From: Desulfocapsa sp.
GTDB taxonomy: Bacteria; Desulfobacterota; Desulfobulbia; Desulfobulbales; Desulfocapsaceae
Assembly: GCA_029934915.1 (NCBI GenBank)
Contig: JAOZLI010000032.1
Span: 1-9,130 of the forward strand
Length of the DNA stretch: 9,130 nt
Reading direction: 5' to 3'
The notes under the pieces are model-generated. The model saw nothing but the letters and a program-made list of their open reading frames with translations. It was not told the origin of the DNA and ran no database searches. The position numbers and the translations under genes were made by a program. Position 1 is the first letter of the stretch. Every line of letters begins with the position of its first letter. Positions 1 to 6,628 of this stretch are shown here, piece after piece.

Positions 1-12
1 ACAAAAGCCTGT

Positions 13-333
13 TCACACTAGATCCAACTCCTCCTGAATCCAGGCCAAGGCAGCGGCAACCTTGGGAAAACCGATGGTTGAAATCAGCAGTACCAAGGCA
101 TGCTGCAGCTCTTCTGCACTTGCTCCTGCCTGCAGGGCTCGTCTGGCATGAGAATGTACTGAGCCAGTTGACCCCAATGAAGCGGCGACACCGAGCTGAA
201 TGAGTTCAGATGTCTTCCTGTCGATGGGGCCGGCTGCACGAACTGTCGAGCCGAGATTTTCCACCGCTGCCAATACCTCTGGAAAACGTTTCTTCAATTG
301 TCGGTAATGTTTGGGGCCTTTTTTCTTAGACAT
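13..333 (-). CDS. Carboxymuconolactone decarboxylase (CMD)-family small protein, cysteine-less
   Basis: A 106-residue protein of the CMD/AhpD-like all-helical fold. The family core spans about residues 28-102: a basic, lysine-rich N-terminus, then a helix with RKTSELIQLGVAAS (39-52), then HARRALQAGASAEEL (62-76), the usual 'H...A...G.t.eE' signature, then STIGFPKVAAAL (85-96). In AhpD-type members the motif is CxxCxxxH. Aligned on H62, the two cysteine positions are S55 and S58, and the protein has no cysteine at all. Disulfide-based peroxidase chemistry is therefore unlikely, and no substrate can be assigned. The ATG start is supported by a strong AAAGGAG about 7 bases upstream (341-347). 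It lies 67 bases downstream of surE on the same strand and could be cotranscribed, with a hairpin in the gap. Family call is firm; function unknown. Confidence 0.82.
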   Translation of the reverse strand: MSKKKGPKHYRQLKKRFPEVLAAVENLGSTVRAAGPIDRKTSELIQLGVAASLGSTGSVHSHARRALQAGASAEELQHALVLLISTIGFPKVAAALAWIQEELDLV

Positions 334-379
334 TGAGTCACTCCTTTTTTTGTTTTTTCAGGCAGGATACAACCATGAG

Positions 380-400
380 CAAAGCGGATTCCCGCCTTTG
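380..400 (-). terminator. Hairpin immediately after the surE stop (possible attenuator or 3' end)
   Basis: CAAAGGCGG and CCGCTTTG (minus strand) pair with a single bulged G and a loop of about four bases, starting directly after the surE stop codon. No uridine run follows, so it does not look like a classical intrinsic terminator. It could stabilise the surE mRNA end or reduce read-through into the CMD gene. The structure is seen in the sequence; the role is inferred. Confidence 0.35.
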
Positions 401-1150
401 TTAATCCTGCTCCAACTTCCAGTCTTTTTTCAGATATTCAATCCCCTGATGGTTTGTCAAATCCAGATGGATCGGAGTAACAGAAATATAACCATTATTC
501 ACCGCATAACTATCAGTATCTTCTCCCGAGTCAGGAGATGGTGTTCCCCCGCCAATCCAGTAATGCTTTCTTCCCCATGGATCCAGGGTTTCCTGAATCG
601 CGTTATCCCAAAGCCGTCTGCCCTGGCGAGTAACTTTCATTCCCTTGATTGAAGCAGTTCCCGGAACATTCGTATTGAGAAGGGTATCTTTTGGTAAGCC
701 CTGCTTCAGAATCATCGCTGCAAGCGTTGCTGCGACCTCGGCAGCACGCATGAAATCATATGGTGCCTCTCCTGCCAGTGACACAGCAAGTGATGGAACT
801 CCATACATCGTCCCCTCCACAGCAGCTGAGACAGTGCCTGAATAGGAGATATCATCGCCGAGATTAGGCCCTGGATTAATGCCTGAAATCAGCAGATCCG
901 GTTTTCGTTTGATAATTTTGTTCAGGCCGATGGCAACACAATCGGTGGGAGTCCCATCTAAGGTATAGAATCCGTCTCCCATTTTGGTGACCCGCAGGGG
1001 ACGATTCATGGTCAGCGAATGGGATACGGCCGAGTTGTCCCTGTCGGGTGCAATGACCATACACTCTGCCTGACGGCGAAGTCTCTGGACAAGAGCTTCA
1101 AGGCCGGGACTGTGTATACCGTCATCATTGGTGATAAGAAAAAGAGGCAT
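401..1150 (-). CDS. surE: 5'/3'-nucleotidase SurE (survival protein)
   Basis: SurE is a metal-dependent phosphatase that dephosphorylates nucleoside monophosphates; the E. coli enzyme also acts on short polyphosphate. The 249-residue product, close to the E. coli length, shows the family landmarks in order: TNDDG at 7-11 (metal-binding aspartates D9 and D10), DNSAVSHSLT at 38-47 with the conserved serine, SGINPGPNLGDD at 89-100 with the metal-site asparagine, SGTVSAAVEG at 104-113, and the C-terminal YISVTPIHLDLT. ATG at 1150 is preferred over an in-frame TTG three codons upstream (1159) because SurE proteins normally begin M-x-x-x-L-x-T-N-D-D-G. Neither start has a clear Shine-Dalgarno. It diverges from tex and is followed by the CMD gene. 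All catalytic residues are present, so it should be active in the cytoplasm. Confidence 0.96.
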   Translation of the reverse strand: MPLFLITNDDGIHSPGLEALVQRLRRQAECMVIAPDRDNSAVSHSLTMNRPLRVTKMGDGFYTLDGTPTDCVAIGLNKIIKRKPDLLISGINPGPNLGDDISYSGTVSAAVEGTMYGVPSLAVSLAGEAPYDFMRAAEVAATLAAMILKQGLPKDTLLNTNVPGTASIKGMKVTRQGRRLWDNAIQETLDPWGRKHYWIGGGTPSPDSGEDTDSYAVNNGYISVTPIHLDLTNHQGIEYLKKDWKLEQD

Positions 1151-1168
1151 ATTTTTCAACGGTTATGG

Positions 1169-1198
1169 TTGTCGTTATAGTGCTATGAAGTGTAGAAT
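1169..1198 (+). promoter_or_regulatory. Candidate sigma70-type promoter for tex
   Basis: TTGTCG (1169-1174) and TAGAAT (1193-1198) match the -35 and -10 consensus at 4/6 and 5/6, with an 18-base spacer. Transcription would start near 1205, leaving about 13 bases before the ATG at 1218. This is a pattern match only, in a 67-base divergent gap where a tex promoter is expected. Confidence 0.3.
1174..1179 (-). promoter_or_regulatory. Candidate -10 element for surE
   Basis: On the minus strand this reads TATAAC, 5/6 to the -10 consensus, placed about 24 bases before the preferred surE ATG. No good -35 lies 16-18 bases upstream (the best, TTTATT, is 3/6). It overlaps the candidate tex promoter, so the two genes might share a regulated divergent promoter. 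Weak evidence. Confidence 0.2.
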
Positions 1199-1217
1199 AA
1201 ACTAAATTGACTCAAAT

Positions 1218-3371
1218 ATGAACCTTTCTATTCAATCTGCTATTGGTATTGTCATGGATACGCATCAAAAAGTTATCGCCGAAGAGCTCCAGATTCCAGT
1301 CCACAAGGTTACAGCAACGGTTGAGCTCCTGGAAGATGGAGCCACCGTTCCCTTTATATCCAGATACAGAAAGGAGGCCACAGGATCTCTCGATGAGGTT
1401 CAGGTTGCAACAATCAGGGATAGACTTGCAGATCTTGCAGAACTCGACAAGAGACGGAAAAGCATTATCGAGTCCCTGAGTAAACGAGATTTGTTAAGCG
1501 ATGCATTACAAAACAGCCTGGAAAAAGCAAAAAGTCTGACAACTCTTGAGGATATCTATCTTCCCCATAAGGTAAAGAGAAGAACAAGGGCCATGATTGG
1601 CAGGGAAAAGGGGCTGGAACCATTGGCCAGGGAACTTTTCCAGCAACAAGAAAAAAAGATTGATCCCTCTGTTTATATCAACGCCGAAAAAGGTGTAATA
1701 TCGATTGATGATGCACTTGCCGGAGCAAGAGATATCATTGCTGAGTGGATCAATGAAGATCAGGAAACCCGGGAACAATTGCGAAGATTTTTTGCCCAGA
1801 AAGCTGATATCGTTTCCACGCTTGTCAAAAAGAATCAGGAGAAAGGAGGTAAATTCCGGGATTATTTTGATTGGAAAGAAGGAACCGCCAAGGCACCTGG
1901 GCATCGCCTGCTTGCTATGTTTCGTGGCGAGCAAGAAAAAGTACTTTCCCTGTCTGTACGACCAGCCGAAGAATTGGTTCTGCCCCTGCTGAACAGCCGT
2001 TTTCTCAAGAAAGGAGTGGATAGCAAACAGGTTGTGCTGGCCATAGCCGATGGCTACAAACGGCTGCTTGGCCCCTCTCTTGAAAAGGAGTTGCGCAACA
2101 GCCTCAAAGAACGAGCAGACCTTGAGGCCATCACAGTTTTTGGTGACAATCTAAGAGAGTTGCTTCTAGCAGCACCCCTTGGGCAAAAACGTCTAATGAG
2201 CCTGGATCCCGGCTTTCGAACCGGGGCCAAACTTGTCTGCCTGGATGAACAGGGAAAACTCCTGCATTCAACCACAATCTACCCGACCATGGGTGGCAGC
2301 ATAGAGAAAGCCGCAGGCACCGTCAAAGATCTCTGCCGAAAATACAAGATCGAAGCAATAGGCATCGGTAACGGCACTGCAGGCAGAGAGACAGAAGCCT
2401 TTGTCCGTGACCTTGAGCTGGGCAAAGAGATCCTTATTACTCTGGTCAACGAAGATGGGGCCTCCATCTATTCGGCTTCCGAAGTGGCTCGCCGCGAATT
2501 CCCCGATTATGATCTAACCGTGCGTGGTGCTGTCTCCATCGGTAGACGGCTGCAGGATCCTCTTGCCGAGCTGGTTAAGCTGGAACCCAAGTCCATAGGT
2601 GTCGGCCAATATCAGCATGACGTCAACCAGGCGGAGTTAAAAAAAGGTCTGGAAGATGTGGTAGTCAGCTGCGTGAACTCTGTTGGCGTTGAGGTAAACA
2701 GTGCATCCCTTGAACTCCTCACCTATGTCTCTGGTCTTGGTTCGTCTCTTGCTGCAAGCATCGTCCGTTACCGGGACGAAAATGGTCCATTCACAAGTCG
2801 TAAAGAACTCATGAAGGTTCCCCGCCTTGGAGCTAAAGCCTTTGAGCAGTGCGCTGGATTTCTTCGTATCCATGGTGCTAAAAACCCACTGGACGCATCC
2901 GCAGTCCACCCTGAGCGCTATAAAACTATTACCAAAATGGCGAAAGATGCTGACTGTACGGTGGCCGATCTTGTCAACAATGAAGCTGTCCGAAAGAAGG
3001 TGGATATACAAAAATATGTCAGTGATTCTCTTGGCCTCCCCACATTACAGGATATCATGGCGGAACTTGCCAGGCCGGGACGCGATCCTCGGGAGAGCTT
3101 TGCCCTTTTCTCCTTTGATGAAGGGGTTCACGCCATTGGAGATCTTATTCCTGAAATGCGCTTACCCGGGATTGTTACCAACGTTACAAAGTTTGGCGCC
3201 TTTGTTGATATCGGTGTCCATCAGGACGGCCTTATCCATATCAGCCAGCTGGCAGATCGATTTGTCAAGGATCCGACTGAGGTGGTTAAAGTTCGTCAGC
3301 AGGTCAGGGTCCGAGTCCTTGAGATTGACGAGAAGCGGGGACGCATTTCTTTGTCGCTACGTGATGTGTAA
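1218..3371 (+). CDS. tex: Tex-family transcription accessory / RNA-binding protein
   Basis: Tex is a cytoplasmic nucleic-acid-binding protein related to eukaryotic Spt6 and linked to transcription. The 717-residue protein shows the full architecture: the N-terminal Tex domain with LLEDGATVPFISRYRKEATG (37-56) and LEDIYLPHKVKRRT (110-123); a YqgF/RNase H-like domain from about 323 to 450, with SLDPGFRTGAK (328-338), GNGTAGRETE (384-393) and NEDGASIYSASEVAR (411-425); helix-hairpin-helix repeats at about 490-555 (YVSGLGSSLAASIV, LMKVPRLGAKAFEQCAGFLRI); and a C-terminal S1 domain at about 643-715 (GIVTNVTKFGAFVDIGVHQDGLIHISQL). It is shorter than E. coli Tex (about 770) mainly at the C-terminal end, where little follows S1. 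The start is uncertain: M1 (1218) and M13 (1254) both lack a Shine-Dalgarno, and MDTHQKVIAEEL at M13 also resembles family N-termini. It is the only plus-strand gene here and appears monocistronic. Confidence 0.96.
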   Translation: MNLSIQSAIGIVMDTHQKVIAEELQIPVHKVTATVELLEDGATVPFISRYRKEATGSLDEVQVATIRDRLADLAELDKRRKSIIESLSKRDLLSDALQNSLEKAKSLTTLEDIYLPHKVKRRTRAMIGREKGLEPLARELFQQQEKKIDPSVYINAEKGVISIDDALAGARDIIAEWINEDQETREQLRRFFAQKADIVSTLVKKNQEKGGKFRDYFDWKEGTAKAPGHRLLAMFRGEQEKVLSLSVRPAEELVLPLLNSRFLKKGVDSKQVVLAIADGYKRLLGPSLEKELRNSLKERADLEAITVFGDNLRELLLAAPLGQKRLMSLDPGFRTGAKLVCLDEQGKLLHSTTIYPTMGGSIEKAAGTVKDLCRKYKIEAIGIGNGTAGRETEAFVRDLELGKEILITLVNEDGASIYSASEVARREFPDYDLTVRGAVSIGRRLQDPLAELVKLEPKSIGVGQYQHDVNQAELKKGLEDVVVSCVNSVGVEVNSASLELLTYVSGLGSSLAASIVRYRDENGPFTSRKELMKVPRLGAKAFEQCAGFLRIHGAKNPLDASAVHPERYKTITKMAKDADCTVADLVNNEAVRKKVDIQKYVSDSLGLPTLQDIMAELARPGRDPRESFALFSFDEGVHAIGDLIPEMRLPGIVTNVTKFGAFVDIGVHQDGLIHISQLADRFVKDPTEVVKVRQQVRVRVLEIDEKRGRISLSLRDV

Positions 3372-3382
3372 TTTGAATGCAC

Positions 3383-3416
3383 ACGAAAGAATAAAACGTA
3401 TTTCGTTTACATTTTT
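3383..3416. terminator. Weak, possibly bidirectional terminator between convergent tex and the DHH gene
   Basis: The 48 bases between the two stop codons hold overlapping small inverted repeats: ACGAAA/TTTCGT (3383-3388 and 3401-3406) and AAACG/CGTTT (3394-3398 and 3404-3408). They are followed by ATTTTT on the plus strand and by a T-rich stretch on the minus strand. The stems are short and AT-rich, so this is a weak candidate, but position and convergence favour it. Confidence 0.35.
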
Positions 3417-3419
3417 GAG

Positions 3420-4490
3420 CTATGAAAAGTCGGCGAGCAAGGGTTGCAGTTTCTTTCTGGAAACACCAGGATTTCCCTGCTTATAAAACCCTACAAAACC
3501 ACTGTCTCCTTGCTTTTGCACGGGTAAATCCAGTGGCGTAAGATCAAGACCCTTTTCCTGCAGATAGCTTACAAGAGCATCATGGGCATCCTTTGACTTG
3601 CAAAACAATACCAGATCACGATGAAAACCAGGATTGGTATAGGCGTTCATGGATAAGAGTACATCAAGATCCTGCTTTTTGCTGAATGCAGCAAAACCGG
3701 CAGCCAAGTCCTTATCCATCTCAGACCAGTCACTCACAGGAAGCAAGGCCGAGCCAATACCGCACTTCATGGTGGCAAATTGCCACTCTTTATAATCCTT
3801 GCGTAACAGATCATTGGTGGAGAGTCCGGCCACATTAAATTTCTCTTTTTGCACATTATCAAAGAACTCCTGCTGTGACAGTGGACAGAGGGGAAGCACT
3901 TGAGCGGCAATTTCCTTGTCTGCTTCGGTTACCCGACCAGCTTCGTCATCCAGATTGACAGTGTCCAGGAGAATGGTTCCGGCAATGAGCACTGCCAGAC
4001 TACGGTTTATTTCATCATTGAAACGATTAAACTCTCCTGCAACCAGAGACGTAGTAGAACCAATGGTTTCAATGATACGAGGATTTGCTGCGCTATACAA
4101 TCCTTCATCTTTATGATGATCCAGAACAGCAACCACCCGAGTGTTATATTTTTCCAGATTGCTTGCGAGTTTATTATGATCCACTAACACCAGTTTCGCG
4201 TTATCCATAAGCTTGTCGAAATCAACTTCATCAAAAAAGACGACATCATTCAAATCGATACAGGCCTCCTTAAAAACATACACCGCCTCGGTACGGAGAG
4301 CAAAATCTGCTCGCGGGATGGGCATTATCGGCAGCACGGAGATCCGAGGATCCTGCAGACTAAGCAGATATCCATAGGCAAGAGACGATGCCATGGAATC
4401 AAGATCTGCTGCTTCATTACCGATAACAACGATGCCGGTATCGCTAATGTGTTTTTTTGCCTCTGCAAGGTAACTCTGAATCGAGATCAT
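3420..4490 (-). CDS. DHH/DHHA2 phosphoesterase of the PPX1/Prune branch, probable exopolyphosphatase or pyrophosphatase
   Basis: A 356-residue, soluble DHH-superfamily hydrolase. The four metal-site motifs are visible: GNEAADLDSMASS (24-36), DEVD with VDHN (87-90, 103-106), LDHHKDEG (123-130), and LLDTVNLDDEAGRVTEAD (174-191). A DHHA2 domain follows, ending in the phosphate-gripping motif NPGVSRKKLQPLL (340-352). Motif I as GNEaaDlDS rather than GHxxPDtDS, the IPRADFALR segment (58-66), VDHN, and ANPRIIETIGSTTSLV (135-150) all resemble yeast PPX1 and animal Prune rather than bacterial family II pyrophosphatases. From the family, the expected reaction is processive release of phosphate from polyphosphate, or cleavage of pyrophosphate; which one cannot be told here. 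The ATG has a good GGAG site (4497-4500). It is last in the DUF47-PiT-DHH operon, 27 bases after the PiT stop. Confidence 0.85.
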   Translation of the reverse strand: MISIQSYLAEAKKHISDTGIVVIGNEAADLDSMASSLAYGYLLSLQDPRISVLPIMPIPRADFALRTEAVYVFKEACIDLNDVVFFDEVDFDKLMDNAKLVLVDHNKLASNLEKYNTRVVAVLDHHKDEGLYSAANPRIIETIGSTTSLVAGEFNRFNDEINRSLAVLIAGTILLDTVNLDDEAGRVTEADKEIAAQVLPLCPLSQQEFFDNVQKEKFNVAGLSTNDLLRKDYKEWQFATMKCGIGSALLPVSDWSEMDKDLAAGFAAFSKKQDLDVLLSMNAYTNPGFHRDLVLFCKSKDAHDALVSYLQEKGLDLTPLDLPVQKQGDSGFVGFYKQGNPGVSRKKLQPLLADFS

Positions 4491-4517
4491 ACTCTTCTCC
4501 TGTTGAGATAGTTCGGT

Positions 4518-5942
4518 TTAAATTTTAAATGACTTATATAGATATTTCAAAAGAAAATGGGAATCTTTAAATTCCAGGTTCTGTTCTATAAGAGCGTCAT
4601 CCAGCTGCCAACGATGCATAAACACTCTGCCGGTCAACGTTTCAAGAGCCTTGAGTTGATCTGCACTCATCATGGTTGGGTCAATGTTTTTCAATGATTC
4701 AGAGGATATCTCCATATTGTAAATTTCTGCTGCTGCCATCACCATTCTCATTGTTTTATTATCCAGTTGCACCTTTTTTTCCACTTCCTTTTTAAAGGTG
4801 ACTGCGTTGGGATACTCTTCCCATAACATGTCCTGCAGCTTATCCGTTTCAATTCCAGCCTTGTCGACCCTCTGCTTAGCATCCTGACTCAGACTGTATT
4901 CCACCTGATAAAAGGTGTCCTGCTGAAAAACATTCTGCAGAAAAAAGAGAGAGAGCAGGCTGATAACTGCGGCAATGATTGGAGTGATTATCCAGCCGCT
5001 GGTGATTCCGGCAACGGTTTTCCAGCGAATGCTTTTGCCGCCCTTAAGCAATCCAATACCGATAACAGCACCAACAATGGCCTGAGAGCTGGATACGGGA
5101 ACCAGAGGAAACGATGGCAAGCCATGTCCCTTGAGCCAGGATTCCAGTGCCACTGAGGAAAAGAGAAACAGAACAATGGAATGGGACCAGACAACCACCG
5201 CAGCCATCACGGGAGAAAGGTCAAAAATCCCCTTGCCCACGGTGAGCATTACCCGTTTAGAAAAGGTAAAGACCCCGACAGCAATAGCGATTCCACCGAG
5301 CAGAAAAAGCTGTTGAGCCCCGGAAAGACTGATCCCCAAAAGGGTAATATCAGCCAGATGTGCCACAGGAACAAAAACACCCATTACATTAGCAATATTA
5401 TTGGCCCCCAGAGAGTAGGATCCAAAGATACCGGCACCCAGCAACGACCAACGGGTGATGGCATCGAGTTTAAACATGTGCACGCAGAATCTGCGCACCA
5501 CCACACCAGTCATAAGGTAGAGCGGCATGGCAATTCCAGCAGCCAGTAACGGACAAAATATCCAGGTGGAGACGATCTTGGTAAGCGAATCCATGTCAGT
5601 AACCGAACCGCTAAACATATTCCAACCAACAATGGCTCCCACAATTGCCTGGGACGTTGAAACCGGAAACCGGGCAAGGGTCATCAAATACACACTCATG
5701 GCAGCAGCAAAAGCCACAATAAAGGCACCCGCCACGGCGTTCACTGCACCGAGTTTACCAAGGGTATGTGAGGCCCCGGCACCACTGATGACAGCACCGA
5801 GAATAACAAAAATGGAACAGTAGATAGCAGCAGTCCGAAACTTGATCATTCGCGAGGCAACAGCGGTACCAAAAACATTGGACGCGTCATTTGCCCCAAG
5901 AGACCAGCCAAGAAACAGTCCGCTTGATAGAAATCCAAACAT
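4518..5942 (-). CDS. pit: PiT-family inorganic phosphate transporter with C-terminal cytosolic-type extension
   Basis: An inner-membrane phosphate permease of the PiT/PHO-4 family (low-affinity, ion-coupled symport in characterised members). The 474-residue protein has the family's inverted duplication: GANDASNVFGTAVAS (16-30) with PVSTSQAIVGAIVGW (93-107) in the first half, and GANNIANVMGVFVPV (179-193) with PVSSSQAIVGAVIGIG (282-297) in the second. About ten hydrophobic segments lie before residue 336. After the last one a polar, charged, helix-prone tail of about 140 residues runs to the end (336-474) and resembles no domain I recognise. The start ATG lies 10 bases after the DUF47 stop, and its AGGGG site overlaps that stop (GTAGGGG), so translation of the two is probably coupled. 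Pairing with DUF47 supports phosphate rather than sulfate transport. Confidence 0.93.
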   Translation of the reverse strand: MFGFLSSGLFLGWSLGANDASNVFGTAVASRMIKFRTAAIYCSIFVILGAVISGAGASHTLGKLGAVNAVAGAFIVAFAAAMSVYLMTLARFPVSTSQAIVGAIVGWNMFSGSVTDMDSLTKIVSTWIFCPLLAAGIAMPLYLMTGVVVRRFCVHMFKLDAITRWSLLGAGIFGSYSLGANNIANVMGVFVPVAHLADITLLGISLSGAQQLFLLGGIAIAVGVFTFSKRVMLTVGKGIFDLSPVMAAVVVWSHSIVLFLFSSVALESWLKGHGLPSFPLVPVSSSQAIVGAVIGIGLLKGGKSIRWKTVAGITSGWIITPIIAAVISLLSLFFLQNVFQQDTFYQVEYSLSQDAKQRVDKAGIETDKLQDMLWEEYPNAVTFKKEVEKKVQLDNKTMRMVMAAAEIYNMEISSESLKNIDPTMMSADQLKALETLTGRVFMHRWQLDDALIEQNLEFKDSHFLLKYLYKSFKI

Positions 5943-5952
5943 AGCGGTGCCC

Positions 5953-6597
5953 CTACAGTGAACGTTTAATTACATAGATATTCAGACTGTCGGCAACGTC
6001 TTCGGCACGATCAGCAATTTTATCCAGGTGCCGCGCCAGTTCACGCTGCAGCATCCTGTGACTTAAGCGTAACTCTTCCTTACGAAATATTGCTCGCTGC
6101 AACCGGGTGGAAATTTTGTCTGATTCAGATTCCCAGTAATAGACCTTGTCTAGATGATCGGCAACCGCAGATATATTTTTAAAAAATGCACGTGCAGCCC
6201 GTACAATAGCCTCCACCGTTTCGCAAACCGCTTTAATAAGAAGCAGGAAATCTTCGTGAAAATCAGCTTCGATATCCAGGTTTTCTATTTCCATACGCCA
6301 CAATGCGCCCTTAAAACGATCGAGCAGTGCGTCCATATCTTCAAGAAGCTGTAACACATCGCTTCTGGATTCCGGGATCAACGTCTTTGTATACAAATAT
6401 TGCTGAATGCTGCGTCTAAGATCATCACCGATGTGCTCGACTACTGCTATTTCTTCTAATTTCCGTTTGAAATCTGTGTTGTTTCCTTTCAGATATGCCT
6501 CAGCACCCTGGCTGAAAATAAGCCCGGAACGGACGACCTGGTCGAGAAAATCATCGATCTGTTTTTCAACACCCAATTCTTTTTTAAAAATTCTCAT
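5953..6597 (-). CDS. DUF47 / PhoU-like protein, probable PiT regulator
   Basis: A 214-residue, largely helical cytoplasmic protein of the DUF47 family, structurally related to PhoU. Recognisable segments are VVEHIGDDLRRSI (52-64), the IPESRSDVLQLLEDMDALLDR region (75-94), WESESDKISTRL (155-166), and the C-terminal LDKIADRAEDVADSLNIYVI (191-210). The ExxxD/DxxxE pattern of acidic residues is what PhoU-like proteins use to bind metal clusters. DUF47 genes typically sit directly upstream of PiT genes and are thought to control the permease, and the same order is seen here. It is first in the operon. A modest AAAAGG site lies about 8 bases before the ATG. Just upstream is the palindromic repeat element, so the promoter must lie in or beside that element, unless the operon is transcribed through from tctA. 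Confidence 0.93.
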   Translation of the reverse strand: MRIFKKELGVEKQIDDFLDQVVRSGLIFSQGAEAYLKGNNTDFKRKLEEIAVVEHIGDDLRRSIQQYLYTKTLIPESRSDVLQLLEDMDALLDRFKGALWRMEIENLDIEADFHEDFLLLIKAVCETVEAIVRAARAFFKNISAVADHLDKVYYWESESDKISTRLQRAIFRKEELRLSHRMLQRELARHLDKIADRAEDVADSLNIYVIKRSL

Positions 6598-6628
6598 GAT
6601 AACAACCTTTTGCTAATAATGTACGGTA

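Noticed and set aside
13..333. Annotation as an AhpD alkylhydroperoxidase
   Set aside because: The catalytic CxxC cysteines are absent, so only the broader CMD fold is supported.
1207..1234. TTGACT followed by TATTCA as a tex promoter
   Set aside because: The -10 match is only 3/6 and the transcript would start inside the coding region with too short a leader for the alternative start at 1254.
1506..1934. 142-codon minus-strand frame inside tex
   Set aside because: It is antisense to a conserved part of tex and shows no recognisable protein features.
2827..3486. 219-codon plus-strand frame
   Set aside because: It overlaps the tex C-terminal region in another frame, runs past the tex stop into the convergent DHH gene, and shows no family motif, while tex has clear HhH and S1 domains there.
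3420..4490. Annotation as manganese-dependent family II inorganic pyrophosphatase
   Set aside because: The fold and the SRKK motif are shared, but motif I (GNEAADLDS) and the ANPRIIETIGS segment fit PPX1/Prune better. Pyrophosphatase activity remains possible.
5181..5549. 122-codon plus-strand frame opposite PiT
   Set aside because: It is antisense to conserved PiT membrane segments, with a composition (many H, K, S, N) typical of a shadow frame.
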